Assembly (NCBI GenBank): GCA_018821715.1
Contig: JAHJLN010000174.1
Location: 1 to 42,061 of the forward strand
Direction: 5' to 3'
Length of the DNA stretch: 42,061 nt
DNA from: Pseudomonadota bacterium
Lineage (GTDB): Bacteria > Desulfobacterota > Desulfobacteria > Desulfobacterales > Desulfobacteraceae
In this document: in pieces, positions 7,932-15,689 of the stretch
How the letters are laid out: every line of letters starts with the position of its first letter
Position numbering within the stretch: the stretch's first letter is position 1
Position numbers and translations under genes: made by a program
Notes under the pieces: model-generated
Database searches by the model: none
Told to the model about the DNA's origin: nothing
Seen by the model: only the letters and a program-made list of their open reading frames with translations

Positions 7932-9046
7932 TCATCGGAACACAACATCCTCCAGATATTCCGTATCCATGGCAGCATTCAACCTTTTACTTTTCACACT
8001 GCCTTTGAATATCTTATTGTTCCGTAATAAATTCAAAGCAATGTGCCTTATTGCAGCAAAATTCTCCGGGGCTGATCCTTTTCTTATCCTGCTTTCATCT
8101 TCCCGGAAGGCTATATCCAATACCCAATGTACTGAATTCTCTATTCCCCAGTGGCTTCTGACTGCATCTCCAAACTTTTTGGCATCGCAGTCAAGGCTCG
8201 ATATATAATACCGTTTCTCATGACTGCATTCACCTTTTATCTCACGGCTGCTCTCCACCATGCCAAGGCTTTTTAACCCGGCCCAGTTCTCTTTGTCATG
8301 CAGCCAGTCAATATCAGAGGTCATTACATATTTTCGGGTCTCAATCCGGCCATGATCCCCGTCTACCGTTTCGTACTCATCAAAGGCAAACCCTTCTTTT
8401 TTCATGTTTTCTATTTCCCTGAAAAACAATGCCGTATCTTTATAAAGAGCCTTGTGATTTTCTTTCAGGGCAAGAATATAATCGCCATCCTGATCCATGA
8501 TTGTGTCCGCTATCTTTTTCTGTGTTCCCATGGCGTCTATGGTTATGATGCATCCTGATACATCCAGCAACTTTAGAAGGTTGGGGATTGCTGTTATCTC
8601 ATTTGATTTTTCTTCTGTCTTCAGTTGACCCAGAACCACTTGATTGGAGGATGCCCATGCACTGATCATATGAATGGCTTTCTTATCATTTGACTGATCA
8701 TGTGAGCGTCTCAGGGTTTTACCGTCTATTGCTATTACCTGGCCGTTTGTCCGTTCTGTTACAGATCCGATCCAGTGTTTAAAACTATTTTGAAACTCAT
8801 TGGGATTCATCCTCTCAAAAATCCTGCCAAATGTATCATGTGACGGTATCCCATGCGGCAATTCCAAAAACCTTGAAAGCCATTTCTTGCGCTTTTTACC
8901 GAAATTTTCGATTTGTTCATAAGTATCAGCCCCGGCAATGACTCCACAAATTGCGATGATGATCACATCTATCAGTTTGTGGAGTTTATTATGATGCCGG
9001 TGATCCTCTATCCTTTTAAAAAAATCTTCTATCGTTTTTTAGGCAT
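7932..9046 (-). CDS. ISAs1-family transposase (start in a different frame; A-tract frameshift)
   Basis: The long open part (7932-8966) shows the family's AICGVIAGADTYEQIENFGK block, the DGKTLRRS motif, TIDAMGTQKKIA, and the C-terminal SHWGIENSVHWVLDIAFRED motif of the DDE nuclease. The conserved N-terminus (EDFFKRIEDHRHHNKLHKLID) lies upstream of 8966 in the same frame, but without a start codon. The only good start, an ATG at 9046 with AAGGAG 7 nt upstream, is in another frame and joins if one base is added to the A6 tract at 9035-9040. The gene is therefore frameshifted, uses slippage, or has a homopolymer sequencing error. Confidence 0.85.
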
Positions 9047-9072
9047 TGGCAACTCCTTGTTTTTGTTGCCAA
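9046..9072 (-). promoter_or_regulatory. hairpin enclosing the transposase ribosome binding site
   Basis: On the minus strand TTGGCAAC (9072-9065) and GTTGCCAA (9053-9046) form a perfect 8-bp stem; the Shine-Dalgarno lies in the loop and the A of the start ATG is the last base of the right arm. Such a structure would limit translation from read-through transcripts, a common safeguard in insertion sequences. Confidence 0.55.
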
Positions 9073-9255
9073 TACTTACCGCAAAAATACTAGAAAGTCT
9101 AGATAAAAATTATTTCCTTTAATATCAGATACTTATGCGAATTTTTACATGCGATTACCCTGGGTTTTGAAAGATTTTTCAGGGAGACTATTTGAAGAGG
9201 ATATAGTCAGTGCCCATGTGGAGGGCATTCTCCGGCTTTATACCATAAGTGCTTA

Positions 9256-11298
9256 CTATAAAAGACGCTCAAAAGGTATTTCAAAACTTATCCGGGTTCC
9301 CTGGCCTTTATCGGATTGAATCTTTAATCTGCCCCCTAATATTGAGATTCTTTCCTTCATACTTAACATGCCCATATGTTTTCTATCACTTGTCTTGAAC
9401 ATTTTGTTTATATCAAATCCCTTACCGTCATCTTGGACAGAACCGGTGACTCGAGTTCCTTCACGTCTGAGGGATATCTCAACATGTCTTGCCTTTGCAT
9501 GTTTTTGAACATTATTTAATGACTCCTGCACAACCCTGAAAATGGTTATTTCAAAATTTTCGTTTTTGTATTTATCAAGCTCGACCGCTTTCAGGGTGGT
9601 TTTTATTTTTGTTCTTTTTGTGAATTTATTTAAATACCAGCGCAATGTAGGGATAAGACCAAGGTCATCAAGCATGTTCGGTCTCAAATCAAGGGAAAGT
9701 TCTCGAACCTGATCCGCTAAATTATTCACAATTAAAACAGTGTCTGCTAAGAGTTCCTGGCAAGCATCCGGTATATCATTTCCAAGAAGGGAAAGGTTGA
9801 ACCCTGCAGCTGTCAGAGATTGTCCCATTGAATCGTGCAGTTCAAGGGAAATCCGCTTGCATTCATCTTCCCTGGTTTTTATTAACTGGCGTGTAAGCAA
9901 ACGAAGCCGGTCCTCATTTCTTAGGATTTTTGCTTCATTCTTTCTTTCCCCGGTGACATCCCTTACTATGCTAAATTCCATCTCATGATTATCTATTTTA
10001 AAAATTCCGGAAGATATTTCCACAGGGAAAACAGTCCCGTCCTTTTTTTTATGATATTGAATCAGCATATTATTTTTTTTGCTGTCAAGGACTGTTGGGT
10101 TGGGGGTCTCCGAAAGTTCATATTCTTCTGTAATATCGTTGAGGTGTAATTGTAAAAATTTTTCTTTTGCATAACCATATAAATTCAAAGCAGATTTATT
10201 GCAGTTGATGAATCGTCTTGTCCGGGCATCAAAAATCAAAACAGAATCACTTATCGAGTTAAAAAGCGTTTCATACCTTTTTTCACAATCTTTGAAAAAT
10301 GTTTCATACCTGTTGCTTTGATCCGTCTTGCTTCTCAACTCATTTTTTAAGGCGGATAATTCTAAAGCGCGTTTCCGGGATAACGTTTCTATTTCCTCCA
10401 TGTTTCGATGCAGTTCTTGTGACATTAAATTAAACGTTTTTACCAGCTGGTTTAATTCTTTGCCAGGAGGTAATGGATCTATTTGTTGCAGCTTTTCAGG
10501 ATCATTGGAAATTTTTTGTATTGTACTTTGCAGTACTGAAATCGGTTTAAACAATATGTAATTGACCAGCAGATATTGACCATAAAAAAAACAAAAAACA
10601 ATGATTGAGAATAATACGGACAGTTTTAAAGCAAAGCTGTTTGCTTTGGAATATTGCTTGGGCAAAGGGGTTTTTATGGTGATGACATGGGAACAATCTC
10701 CTATGGTACGATTAAAACCGGCGATGTTGCCATAAATGAGGAGCAACTCCTTTGGCGCCTGCCCGGGAGAACCATGACAGTTAAGACAGGATTTTTCAAA
10801 AGATTCACCCCTTGTCAATAATACTAAAAAAGGTTCATTATTTATCATTTGAATAAAGCTTTCTTCCATCAGGTCCGGGTCTTTATTCAATTGTAAAATA
10901 AATTGCCGTTCATTAGGATCTGCTTCATTATCAGGATTTCGGGCATTGATGGCCGCATTTTTGATCGAATAGTCATTTTTTCCTTTGGAAAGGATGGTTT
11001 TTTGAATCTGTTTTACAGCATATGTGGATGGCATCCATATGGGGTCGAAATAGTCATTTGACCGATAGGCCTGGGTTGTTTTCAGTGCCGAGGGGTTAAG
11101 TTCCTGTGAAAAATATGTGTGGATGGCAAAATACTGGTCCGCTATCATTTCAGCTTTTGTTTGCGCTTCATCTAACGCATGTTGTTTTATATTGAAGGCT
11201 ATGACAAAACCAAATATTGTCACCAATAAACTAAAGAACGTCGCATTTAACAAGCAAAACAGATTTTTGGTGTTTATGGAATTTAAAAAAAAATTCAT
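9256..11298 (-). CDS. membrane sensor histidine kinase with heme-binding (DUF3365/Tll0287-like) domain, 680 aa
   Basis: An N-terminal membrane segment (about 13-35) is followed by a periplasmic domain ending in CLNCH (C171, C174, H175), a c-type heme attachment motif placed as in Tll0287-like domains. A second membrane segment (about 225-248), a HAMP-like linker, a coiled coil, a PAS domain (about 335-450) and a HisKA_3 dimerisation domain with His488 in SLELHDSMGQ follow, then a HATPase domain with DDGKGF and GMLSMKERI. This is a NarX-type kinase that probably senses redox, oxygen, NO or CO in the periplasm through heme. It is divergent from its likely partner regulator at 11498. Confidence 0.9.
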   Translation of the reverse strand: MNFFLNSINTKNLFCLLNATFFSLLVTIFGFVIAFNIKQHALDEAQTKAEMIADQYFAIHTYFSQELNPSALKTTQAYRSNDYFDPIWMPSTYAVKQIQKTILSKGKNDYSIKNAAINARNPDNEADPNERQFILQLNKDPDLMEESFIQMINNEPFLVLLTRGESFEKSCLNCHGSPGQAPKELLLIYGNIAGFNRTIGDCSHVITIKTPLPKQYSKANSFALKLSVLFSIIVFCFFYGQYLLVNYILFKPISVLQSTIQKISNDPEKLQQIDPLPPGKELNQLVKTFNLMSQELHRNMEEIETLSRKRALELSALKNELRSKTDQSNRYETFFKDCEKRYETLFNSISDSVLIFDARTRRFINCNKSALNLYGYAKEKFLQLHLNDITEEYELSETPNPTVLDSKKNNMLIQYHKKKDGTVFPVEISSGIFKIDNHEMEFSIVRDVTGERKNEAKILRNEDRLRLLTRQLIKTREDECKRISLELHDSMGQSLTAAGFNLSLLGNDIPDACQELLADTVLIVNNLADQVRELSLDLRPNMLDDLGLIPTLRWYLNKFTKRTKIKTTLKAVELDKYKNENFEITIFRVVQESLNNVQKHAKARHVEISLRREGTRVTGSVQDDGKGFDINKMFKTSDRKHMGMLSMKERISILGGRLKIQSDKGQGTRISFEIPFERLL

Positions 11299-11330
11299 GG
11301 CTGATTTCCTCGGGCCTGGTTGGATAAAAC

Positions 11331-11363
11331 AAAGGAAGTCTTCCTTTTTGAGTACAAAGGAAG
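11331..11363. promoter_or_regulatory. candidate operator between the kinase and regulator genes
   Basis: AAAGGAAG (11331-11338), a central T and CTTCCTTT (11340-11347) form a perfect palindrome, and a third copy AAAGGAAG follows at 11356-11363. The cluster lies in the 199-bp divergent spacer, close to the kinase start. It could bind the LuxR-type regulator, but it does not match the classical NarL heptamer. Confidence 0.35.
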
Positions 11364-11497
11364 AGGGCTAAAGTCAAGAAATGTTTACCAACTCTATTGA
11401 ATTATTATGGATAATGCTTTAGGATATTTTATCTTTATTTTGTTTTTAAACCATATGTTTTTATCAAAATGTCCGGGAAAATAAAATTGTCATTGAT

Positions 11498-12157
11498 ATG
11501 ATAAGAGTATTAATAGCCGATGACCATACCATTGTTCGCAAGGGGCTTTGTTCTCTGCTGGAGAAGGAGTCTGATATTGATGTTGTGGCTGAGGCGGAAA
11601 ACGGCAGGGATGCCATCATAAAAGCTGAAGAAATTCAGCCGGATGTTGTTGTCATGGATATTGGGATGCCCCTTCTAAACGGGATAGAGACGTCCCGCCA
11701 GCTTAAAAAAAGATGTCCTGAAATAGAAATCATTATTTTGACCATGCATGCAAATGAAGAGTATGTCCTGCAGGCACTGAGGGCCGGAGCTTCAGGGTAT
11801 CTGGTTAAAAAGGCAGCTCCATTGGATCTGGTCACTGCTATTCACGAAGTCCATAAAGGAAAGTCCTATCTAAGCGCATCTGTTTCAAAAACCCTTATTA
11901 ATGAATATCTGCGTCAGACCACCACAAGACCTGAGAATGATGAAACCAGCAGGGAAACAGAACTTACAAGCCGGCAGACAGAAGTTTTGCAGCTGCTGGC
12001 AGAAGGCTATACAAACCGGGAAGCCGCCAAAATTTTATCGGTGAGTATAAAAACCGTAGAAACCCATCGGACCCAGATAAAAAAAAGACTCAATATTCAG
12101 AAAACGGCAGGACTGGTACAATATGCGCTCCAAAAAGGATTGATCATAAAAGAATAA
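11498..12157 (+). CDS. LuxR/NarL-family response regulator, 219 aa
   Basis: The receiver domain (about 1-120) has the acidic pair in ADDH, phospho-acceptor Asp54 in VVMDIGMPLLNG, the Thr in ILTMHAN and the Lys in YLVKKAAP. The C-terminal HTH (about 150-215) reads LTSRQTEVLQLLAEGYTNRE followed by VSIKTVETHRTQIKKRLNI, typical of the NarL/FixJ class. It is encoded divergently from the heme-motif HisKA_3 kinase, the usual arrangement and domain match for a cognate pair. No clear Shine-Dalgarno is seen; the first ATG of the receiver was used. Confidence 0.93.
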   Translation: MIRVLIADDHTIVRKGLCSLLEKESDIDVVAEAENGRDAIIKAEEIQPDVVVMDIGMPLLNGIETSRQLKKRCPEIEIIILTMHANEEYVLQALRAGASGYLVKKAAPLDLVTAIHEVHKGKSYLSASVSKTLINEYLRQTTTRPENDETSRETELTSRQTEVLQLLAEGYTNREAAKILSVSIKTVETHRTQIKKRLNIQKTAGLVQYALQKGLIIKE

Positions 12158-12308
12158 AAAAATCTGTCCATATCCAATCAATGGCCTGAATTCATAAAAA
12201 AACAGATCCCCAAATCTTATTTCCCATCCACGTTTTTCATATTCAGCTCCCTTGTTGAACGAAGCCGCTGCCGCGGCAGAAAAACAATTCAAATTAGTGT
12301 ATAACTCC

Positions 12309-12336
12309 TATAAGTGTTCAATTCTGGACACTTATA
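12309..12336 (+). repeat. hairpin just upstream of the IS91-type recombinase gene
   Basis: TATAAGTGT (12309-12317) and ACACTTATA (12328-12336) form a perfect 9-bp stem with a 10-nt loop, ending a few bases before the recombinase Shine-Dalgarno AAAGGAG. It may be part of the element's left end or a leader structure. I could not define the exact terminus. Confidence 0.4.
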
Positions 12337-13074
12337 AACCAAAGGAGTTTACCATGAACAAAACCCAAACAAAACGATTTAATGACTTCTATCAGCGTCA
12401 CTTAAGATTACTCAAACTTCAGGGCCTAAGTCACAGTACCATTGATAATTACGCCAGGGCCATCCGCAGGATTACCAAGTATTTTGACTGCTGCCCGGAT
12501 AAATTGACCCCGGACCAACTGGAAGAGTATTTTAGCCAGTTTCTTGAAACCCATTCCTGGAGTACGGTTAAAGTGGAACGAAACGGTCTGCAATTTTTCT
12601 GGAGACATGTGCTCAAGATTGACTGGCAGTGGATTAATATGATCAAGCCGCCAAAGGTCAAGACCATACCGGATATTCTCTCATCTGCTGAGATAGAAAC
12701 GCTCATTGGTACCACTCGACAATTACGTTACCGTGTATTCTTTTTGACCGCTTATTCCATGGGGTTGCGTTTATCAGAAGCGCTGTCACTCCAGGTCCGG
12801 GATATCGATGCCAAACTTAAACGGGTTCATATCCGGCATGGAAAAGGGCTTAAGGATCGGTTTGTGCCATTGCCGGATTTGACGTTACAGGCATTACGGG
12901 CTCTTTGGAGCAGACACCGTCATCCAAAATTGCTATTCCCGAATGCCAAGGGTTCTATGGAAACCATTCAAAAGGCAAAAACCCATCTGAATAAGGGCGG
13001 TACGCAACACGCCATGAAAGTTGCGGTCGCCGAATGTGGTATTAAAAAAAAGTCAGTATTCATTCGCTGCGCCA

Positions 13075-13415
13075 TTATGTGGAGTCAGATATAATGGGGA
13101 GTGTGGTTTGACAATCATACTGTTTCCTGTTGATTCATATCAAAACACTCCCCATAATAATTTTTACAAACTACACAACGAGTTCAGCCATTTCATTAAA
13201 TCACCATCTTCTTCCCACCTCGGAACAGTCTCTGGTACCAGATTTACATAGGCTTTTTCAATCGCTTTTCGTTTCATTTCACTATTAGCTCTGGCATAAA
13301 CTTCTGTCGTAGAACAATCAGCATGCCCCAGAAAATCACGGATGTAGATCAGATTAATATCGGATTGAAGCAAATGCATGGCCTTGGAATGGCGCTTATG
13401 GGGAGCTCCCCATAA
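13075..13415. mobile_element. small nested element with TTATG(T/G)GGAG ends inside the recombinase gene
   Basis: The inserted segment begins TTATGTGGAG (13075-13084) and ends CTCCCCATAA (13406-13415), a 10-bp inverted repeat with one mismatch. The same end motif recurs inside at about 13091, 13148 and 13397, giving several facing copies. CGCCA borders both sides (13070-13074 and 13417-13421, with one extra C on the right), compatible with a short target duplication. The segment carries a minus-strand fragment of a different tyrosine recombinase. It looks like a decayed, perhaps recombinase-mobilised element; a relation to the three-recombinase (RIT) elements is only a guess. Confidence 0.55.
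13164..13396 (-). pseudogene. C-terminal fragment of a second tyrosine recombinase
   Basis: On the minus strand the fragment reads [20 protein letters not shown], then LGHADCSTTEVYARANSEMK with the catalytic Tyr. It contains only the last third of a phage-integrase-type protein, ending with a normal stop at 13164. The N-terminal two thirds are missing; it joins the element's terminal repeat at about 13397. It differs clearly from the recombinase it interrupts. Confidence 0.7.
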
Positions 13416-13607
13416 CCGCCACAGCTTTGCCACACATTTACTTGAGCGCGGCTTAAGTCTTCGGCATATTCAATCCCTTTTGGGCCATTCCAGGCCGGAA
13501 ACCACCGCTCGTTACACCCACTTAACCGGTATCACTGAAAAAGAAAGCAGAATCACCATCAATGATCTGGTGAGCACCCTTCATGTTGATTTAAGGAAGG
13601 TGTGATC

Positions 13608-14657
13608 ATGGACATGGCTAAAATTATTAATCAATATTATACCACCTTTAAAACCAAATATGCCGCGACCTTGCTGCCCAGCCATTTGAAGGCATTAAAT
13701 GCCATTTGCCGCTGCCGCACACCTGATTCGGGTGAACTTTTTGTTCAATGCCCGGATTGCAGCCATGGGGAATGGAAGCCTTTATCCTGCGGTCACCGGA
13801 GCTGCCCGAAATGCCAGAACCATGAGGCAAGCCAATGGATTGACCGTCAGCAGGGAAAACTACTGCCGGTTCTTTATTTCATGACAACCTTTACATTGCC
13901 GTACCAGTTACGGTCTCTGGCCTGGCACCATCAAAAACAGGTCTATTCGATCTTTTTCTTTTGTGTTGCAAGCACCTTGAAGGACTTTGGGTTAAATTCC
14001 AAAAATCTGGGAGCCCAAATCGGCATGACCATGGTTTTGCATACCCATAACAGGAAACTGGATTATCATCCCCACATCCATGTCGTGATTCCCGGCGGCG
14101 GTGTTGATAAATCCAGACGTCAATGGAAAAAGAATAAAGGCAAGTACCTGTTTAACAAAAAAAACCTGGCTAAGGTTTTTCGTGCCCGTTTTCTGGCTGC
14201 ATTAAATGAAAACGGCCTGCCTATTCCCGAAAAAGTTCCTGGAGAATGGGTGGTTGACTGTTCCCATGTGGGCAAAGGACTCACCGCCCTGAAATATCTG
14301 TCCCGATATTTATACCGTGGGGTCATCAGTGAAAAAAATATTATTTCTAATCATGATGGCAAAATCACTTTCCGTTATGTTGAAAGCCGTACCGACAAAA
14401 TACGATATCGTACTCTCAATGGGGAAGACTTTTTATACCTGGTCATGCAACATGTCCTTCCCAAAGGTTTCAGAAGGGTGCGGGATTATGGGGTTCTTCA
14501 TGGTAATGCCAAAAAGCTGATGACTCTGGTTCAATTGATTTTGCATGTTATTATTTCCGGGATTCAACAAAGGCCCAGGCCTGTTTTTAAGTGTCCCTGC
14601 TGTCGGTCGGTAATGATTGTTTTAGGTTTTCGGCAGTTCGCATTGGAATCCGGATGA
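13608..14657 (+). CDS. IS91-family transposase, 349 aa
   Basis: The protein has the N-terminal zinc-binding region (CPDCSHGEWKPLSCGHRSCPKC), the HUH motif as DYHPHIHVVIPGGG, and the downstream YLSRYLYRGVIS segment carrying the candidate nucleophilic tyrosines, as in IS91/IS801 rolling-circle transposases. A second Cys pair (CPCC) lies near the C-terminus. The start at 13608 has AAGGAAGG 7 nt upstream; an in-frame GTG at 13602 overlaps the recombinase stop, so the two genes are translationally coupled. The gene appears intact, unlike its neighbour. Confidence 0.9.
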   Translation: MDMAKIINQYYTTFKTKYAATLLPSHLKALNAICRCRTPDSGELFVQCPDCSHGEWKPLSCGHRSCPKCQNHEASQWIDRQQGKLLPVLYFMTTFTLPYQLRSLAWHHQKQVYSIFFFCVASTLKDFGLNSKNLGAQIGMTMVLHTHNRKLDYHPHIHVVIPGGGVDKSRRQWKKNKGKYLFNKKNLAKVFRARFLAALNENGLPIPEKVPGEWVVDCSHVGKGLTALKYLSRYLYRGVISEKNIISNHDGKITFRYVESRTDKIRYRTLNGEDFLYLVMQHVLPKGFRRVRDYGVLHGNAKKLMTLVQLILHVIISGIQQRPRPVFKCPCCRSVMIVLGFRQFALESG

Positions 14658-14930
14658 TGGTCCTTTATGGCAGAAATCAGGAGTTCATGTAAAATCAGGA
14701 GGCGCAACCATTATTATGATATAAAACCATTTTCCTGCGGCCAGTTTTTTGGTTATGGCACCGGTACGCCTTGAAAATGCATGTGCTTTTTGAGGGGCAT
14801 CGTTCCCTCCCTATCTCCTGAAATATATTTTCTTATATATAGTGATCCAGGGCTCGTTCAACAACCGGATAAGATCGTGGTTCGTTCCTCACACGATCTA
14901 TCCTTATTCGTTATTCGTTGTGCTTAAAAT
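14658..14930. other. non-coding tail of the IS91-type element with a strong hairpin
   Basis: I see no gene. A stem formed by GGAT-A-AGATCGTG (14867-14879) and CACGATCT-ATCC (14892-14903) has 12 pairs and one bulged A, with a 12-nt loop. Such a palindrome close to the transposase 3' side is what an IS91 terminal structure would look like, but it could equally belong to the gvpA upstream region. Confidence 0.4.
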
Positions 14931-15012
14931 CAAAACCAGGGGTTTTTTTAACCAAAACCAGGGGTTTTAAAAATGAATACCGGGTGTTTAAAAAAAATCT
15001 TTCAGGTGTTCA
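14931..15012 (+). promoter_or_regulatory. four 22-bp-phased repeats upstream of gvpA, candidate activator sites
   Basis: CAAAACCAGGGGTTTT occurs exactly at 14931-14946 and 14953-14968. Degenerate copies follow in the same phase: the core CCAGGGGTT becomes CCGGGTGTT in the 14975 unit and TCAGGTGTT in the 14997 unit. A constant 22-bp period is about two helical turns and would put all sites on one DNA face. A possible -10 hexamer TATTAT lies at 15041 without a good -35, as expected for an activated promoter. I did not find a sigma-54 signature. Confidence 0.45.
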
Positions 15013-15280
15013 CCCTATATCAATGCAGGATTAAACGATTTATTATAAAACCACGGTAAGTGTTTTCTCTCATACTTTTAATTACGACACCTTACTTGAT
15101 ATTATCATTCAGTTCATGAAGGGCACACTTAGAAATTTAACCGGGAAAAATTCGGGTTAAAAGAAAAATCCGAATGATTTACTGCATGCCAGGAAAAGGA
15201 GGTGGAATATTGGTTATGCCGAAACGCAACGGATGGATAAAACCCATCACTAATAATTTTTTTAAAAAAGGAGATTTACC

Positions 15281-15490
15281 ATGGCTGTTGAAAAAACAAA
15301 TGCATCTTCAAGTTTAGTTGAAGTTATTGACCGTATCCTTGATAAAGGCGTTGTCATAGATGCCTGGGCAAGGGTATCTCTTGTCGGTATCGAGCTTCTG
15401 GCCATTGAAGCCAGAGTGGTACTGGCCGGTGTTGAAACCTATCTGAAATATGCTGAAGCAGTCGGCCTCACAGCCCAAGCCGAAGCCTAA
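15281..15490 (+). CDS. gvpA: gas vesicle structural protein GvpA, 69 aa
   Basis: This is the main rib protein of the gas vesicle wall, a small amphiphilic subunit that assembles into a gas-permeable, water-excluding shell. The sequence has the family core: [20 protein letters not shown], then the beta hairpin [32 protein letters not shown]. Its length (69 residues) is normal. A perfect AAGGAG lies 8 nt upstream. It is the first gene of the operon and is separated from the rest by a terminator-like structure, which would make GvpA the most abundant product. Two further GvpA/J paralogues lie at 25371 and 27096. Confidence 0.97.
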   Translation: MAVEKTNASSSLVEVIDRILDKGVVIDAWARVSLVGIELLAIEARVVLAGVETYLKYAEAVGLTAQAEA

Positions 15491-15525
15491 CCCATAAAGG
15501 GAGATTGGCAGGTATCCTTGGGATC

Positions 15526-15550
15526 ATTAAAGGTGTCGCACCCCTTTAAT
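15526..15550 (+). repeat. hairpin downstream of gvpA
   Basis: ATTAAAGG (15526-15533) and CCTTTAAT (15543-15550) form a perfect 8-bp stem with a 9-nt loop and no T run. It could stabilise the 3' end of the gvpA transcript. Confidence 0.45.
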
Positions 15551-15600
15551 AAATCGGTGTCATCTTAAGCATATCTGAAATCTCCGGGGTATCAATAAAA

Positions 15601-15672
15601 CCCCAAACATATCTGACAAAACTCCCTTAATTTTAAAACCGGTTATTGCCCGATATGTTTGAGGTTTTTTTT
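15601..15672 (+). terminator. terminator or attenuator between gvpA and the rest of the operon
   Basis: CCCCAAACATATC (15601-15613) pairs with GATATGTTTGAGG (15652-15664) with one mismatch and is followed by eight T (15665-15672). The loop is long (38 nt). The next gene begins 18 bp later, so partial read-through would give much gvpA mRNA and less of the assembly genes, as known for other gvp operons. Confidence 0.7.
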
Positions 15673-15689
15673 AAGCAAAAGGTGAATTG

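Larger units (their letters stand above)
7872..9162 (-). mobile_element. complete ISAs1-family insertion sequence, 1291 bp
   Basis: The ends are imperfect inverted repeats: the left begins CAGGGCCAACGCATGTAAAC at 7872, and the right, read on the minus strand from 9162, begins CAGGGTAATCGCATGTAAAA. They flank a single transposase gene, and a 10-bp direct duplication borders the element. The insertion is intergenic: removing it rejoins the spacer between the hybrid kinase and the heme sensor kinase without restoring any open frame. Confidence 0.88.
7862..9172 (-). repeat. 10-bp target duplication flanking the ISAs1 element
   Basis: GGTTTTGAAA is present directly before the element (7862-7871) and directly after it (9163-9172). 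ISAs1-family elements make duplications of about this size, so the copy entered by simple transposition and its ends are intact. Confidence 0.85.
12354..13605 (+). pseudogene. tyrosine recombinase/integrase of the IS91-type element, frameshifted and interrupted
   Basis: The N-terminal SAM-like domain (SHSTIDNYARAIRRITKYF) and the catalytic domain (YSMGLRLSEALSLQVRDID with the first Arg) are intact to about 13040. The A8 tract at 13044-13051 then shifts the frame; adding one A restores VSIHSLRH. Only a few codons later the gene is interrupted by a 0.34-kb insertion (13075-13415). The tail resumes at 13419 as [36 protein letters not shown] with the catalytic Tyr, and stops at 13605. The start at 12354 has AAAGGAG 7 nt upstream. 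The protein cannot be made intact from this sequence. Confidence 0.85.
12354..14903 (+). mobile_element. IS91-type element (tyrosine recombinase plus HUH transposase), ends approximate
   Basis: The element pairs a phage-type tyrosine recombinase (broken) with an IS91-family transposase whose start overlaps the end of the recombinase gene, the arrangement of the two-gene IS91 subgroup. IS91 elements move by rolling-circle replication, have no inverted repeats and make no target duplications, so the ends cannot be set from one copy. I used the recombinase start and the hairpin at 14867-14903 as provisional limits. Confidence 0.6.

Noticed and set aside
7823-9255. A gene split by the ISAs1 insertion
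   Set aside because: Joining the flanks at the 10-bp duplication leaves stop codons in all frames, so the target was intergenic.
11498-12157. LuxR-type regulator as a quorum-sensing receptor
   Set aside because: The N-terminal domain is a receiver with Asp54, not an autoinducer-binding domain.
14931-15012. CRISPR-like array upstream of gvpA
   Set aside because: The repeats are 16 bp with 6-bp spacers and degenerate quickly; no cas gene is present.
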